NCBI GenBank assembly: GCA_902762335.1
Contig: CACWNZ010000133.1
Coordinates: forward strand, 1 to 5,645
DNA length: 5,645 bases
Direction of reading: 5' to 3'
Origin: an uncultured Ruminococcus sp.
GTDB lineage: Bacteria > Bacillota > Clostridia > Oscillospirales > Acutalibacteraceae
Shown: positions 5,016 through 5,645 of the stretch, in pieces
How positions within the stretch are numbered: the stretch's first letter is position 1
How the letters are laid out: the number at the start of each line of letters is the position of its first letter
The notes under the pieces: generated by a model
Told to the model about the DNA's origin: nothing
The model's input: the letters and a program-made list of their open reading frames with translations, nothing else
The model's database searches: none
Made by a program: the position numbers and the translations under genes

Positions 5016-5645
5016 TGTGCGCATGGCAACTCTTAGAGAAGTGACGGTATGAATTATTCGCTGCCTTGGGTGTGAACATCACTGCGTTAGTGCTCTTGTA
5101 GCCGCGCAGCTTGCTCCATTTAGCTCCTGCGGACTTCTTGTAATACACCGCGTAGGTATAACCGCCCGTACCGCCCTGAGCATAGCAGCGCACCTTTACC
5201 TTTTCGCCGACCTTTGCGGTCTCGGCGCCGAGCTTTGATATATTGGTGAGGGGCTTTGTCACCGTGACTGTCACAGCCTTTGATGAGGTCTTGCCGGCGC
5301 TGTCCTTGGCTATTAATCTGACATCGTACTTTGCCGCAGCCTTCGGCACAAAGCTCACAGAGGTCTTTGTTGTATTTGCCGCAAGTGTCACCCATTTTGT
5401 GCCTGTACTCTTTTTGTAAAGAACAGAATACTTATAGGGCGCAATTCCGCCTGCGGCGCTAAGGTTTATCTTTATCTTCCCGCCGAGGGTCACTTTTTTA
5501 GCGGAGAGGGTAGAGGTGTTTTTGAGGGGGGCTGTTATTGATTTGTAGGGAATGTTGTTTTCTATCGCATATTGTTCTGCGTAGCTGCCCTTTATGCATA
5601 CGATCTTAAGCCCGGTGCAGCCGTAAAATGCATCCCTGCCTATTT
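4951..5645 (-). CDS. BspA-like LRR protein with Ig-like repeats, C-terminal part, apparently disrupted 3' end
   Basis: The minus-strand frame is open to the right edge, so the N-terminus lies outside; 230 residues are visible. Residues 1-36 (IGRDAFYGCTGLK onward, ending NNIPYKSI) are the final repeat of a BspA/LRR_5 leucine-rich domain. Residues about 42-128 form one Ig-like/triple-tyrosine-type repeat (GGIAPYKYSVLYKKS, then PKAAAKYDVRLIAKDSAGKT). Residues about 133-195 begin a second copy (GGTGGYTYAVYYKKS, then FTPKAA). Such proteins are usually secreted or surface-exposed in gut Clostridia; the signal peptide is not in view. The second repeat stops at PKAA, where the first continues for about 25 more residues to TVTV. 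What follows is Cys/Ser/His-rich with no repeat similarity and partly antisense to the aldolase gene. The genuine coding part therefore probably ends near 5059. A GTG at 5493 is an internal valine, not the start. Binding target unknown. Confidence 0.8.
   Translation of the reverse strand, partial: IGRDAFYGCTGLKIVCIKGSYAEQYAIENNIPYKSITAPLKNTSTLSAKKVTLGGKIKINLSAAGGIAPYKYSVLYKKSTGTKWVTLAANTTKTSVSFVPKAAAKYDVRLIAKDSAGKTSSKAVTVTVTKPLTNISKLGAETAKVGEKVKVRCYAQGGTGGYTYAVYYKKSAGAKWSKLRGYKSTNAVMFTPKAANNSYRHFSKSCHAHISIPCHRESGKKSCSPSCAPL
5016..5058. other. Possible rearrangement or assembly junction
   Basis: This short stretch separates the aldolase stop from the last residue of the surface protein that fits its repeat. 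It has no hairpin with a U run, unlike the other convergent pair in the window, and neither neighbour ends as expected: the minus-strand protein loses the rest of its repeat, and a coupled plus-strand start (5015) gives only a nine-codon frame. The exact breakpoint is estimated at 5050-5060 from the repeat alignment. Confidence 0.45.
5059..5520 (-). repeat. Two tandem Ig-like domain repeats, the second incomplete
   Basis: Repeat 1 spans about 5520-5260 and repeat 2 about 5247-5059 on the minus strand. They align as protein over GGxxxYxYxVxYKKSxGxKW and the PKAA turn, but are well diverged as DNA. Repeat 2 lacks the final strands present in repeat 1. Confidence 0.7.

Noticed and set aside
5120..5395. 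A 91-codon minus-strand frame overlapping the Ig-like repeats
   Set aside because: It is a different-frame shadow of the repeat-coding sequence, and its apparent low complexity comes from that overlap.
5491..5493. GTG at 5493 as the start of the minus-strand surface protein
   Set aside because: The same frame stays open to the right edge and encodes a clear LRR_5 repeat before this point, so the GTG is an internal valine.

Overview
The window (about half G+C by eye) looks like a chromosomal segment of a gut Clostridia/Ruminococcus-like Firmicute. The evidence is the short clostridial-type LeuC and LeuD pair, strong AGGAG-type ribosome binding sites, sigma-A-type promoters with near-consensus hexamers, frequent ATA (Ile) and AGA/AGG (Arg) codons, and a cell-surface protein with BspA-like leucine-rich repeats followed by Ig-like repeats of a type I associate with Ruminococcus. 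The assignment is inferred from these features, not from a database match.

Layout. (1) 1-1602, plus strand: the 3' part of leuC (start lies outside the window) and complete leuD, the two subunits of isopropylmalate isomerase in leucine biosynthesis. (2) 1601-1679: two hairpins between the convergent leuD and trpS genes. One is a terminator for the minus strand and the other works in both directions. (3) 1683-3880, minus strand: a two-gene operon in which a fold-type I PLP aminotransferase is followed by trpS (tryptophanyl-tRNA synthetase). They are joined by a UAAUG stop/start overlap and transcribed from one good promoter. (4) 3881-4037: a compact divergent promoter region with a perfect 10-bp palindrome between the two -35 boxes. 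(5) 4038-5015, plus strand: a stand-alone HMGL/DRE-TIM-type pyruvate aldolase related to 4-hydroxy-2-oxovalerate aldolase. (6) 5016-5645, minus strand: the C-terminal part of a BspA-type LRR/Ig-like surface protein whose start lies beyond the right edge.

How they work together: LeuC and LeuD form one enzyme. The aminotransferase and trpS are almost certainly co-transcribed and translationally coupled. The aldolase is divergent from the aminotransferase and could share control with it. The most unusual place is about 5015-5060. The last Ig-like repeat of the surface protein stops abruptly where its sister repeat continues, its frame runs 65 bases into the 3' end of the aldolase gene on the opposite strand, no terminator separates the two genes, and a well-placed downstream start after the aldolase gives only nine codons. 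That pattern suggests a rearrangement scar or an assembly join. Nothing here is a clear new defence, mobile or RNA-based system. No tRNA, rRNA, CRISPR array, riboswitch or insertion sequence was seen.
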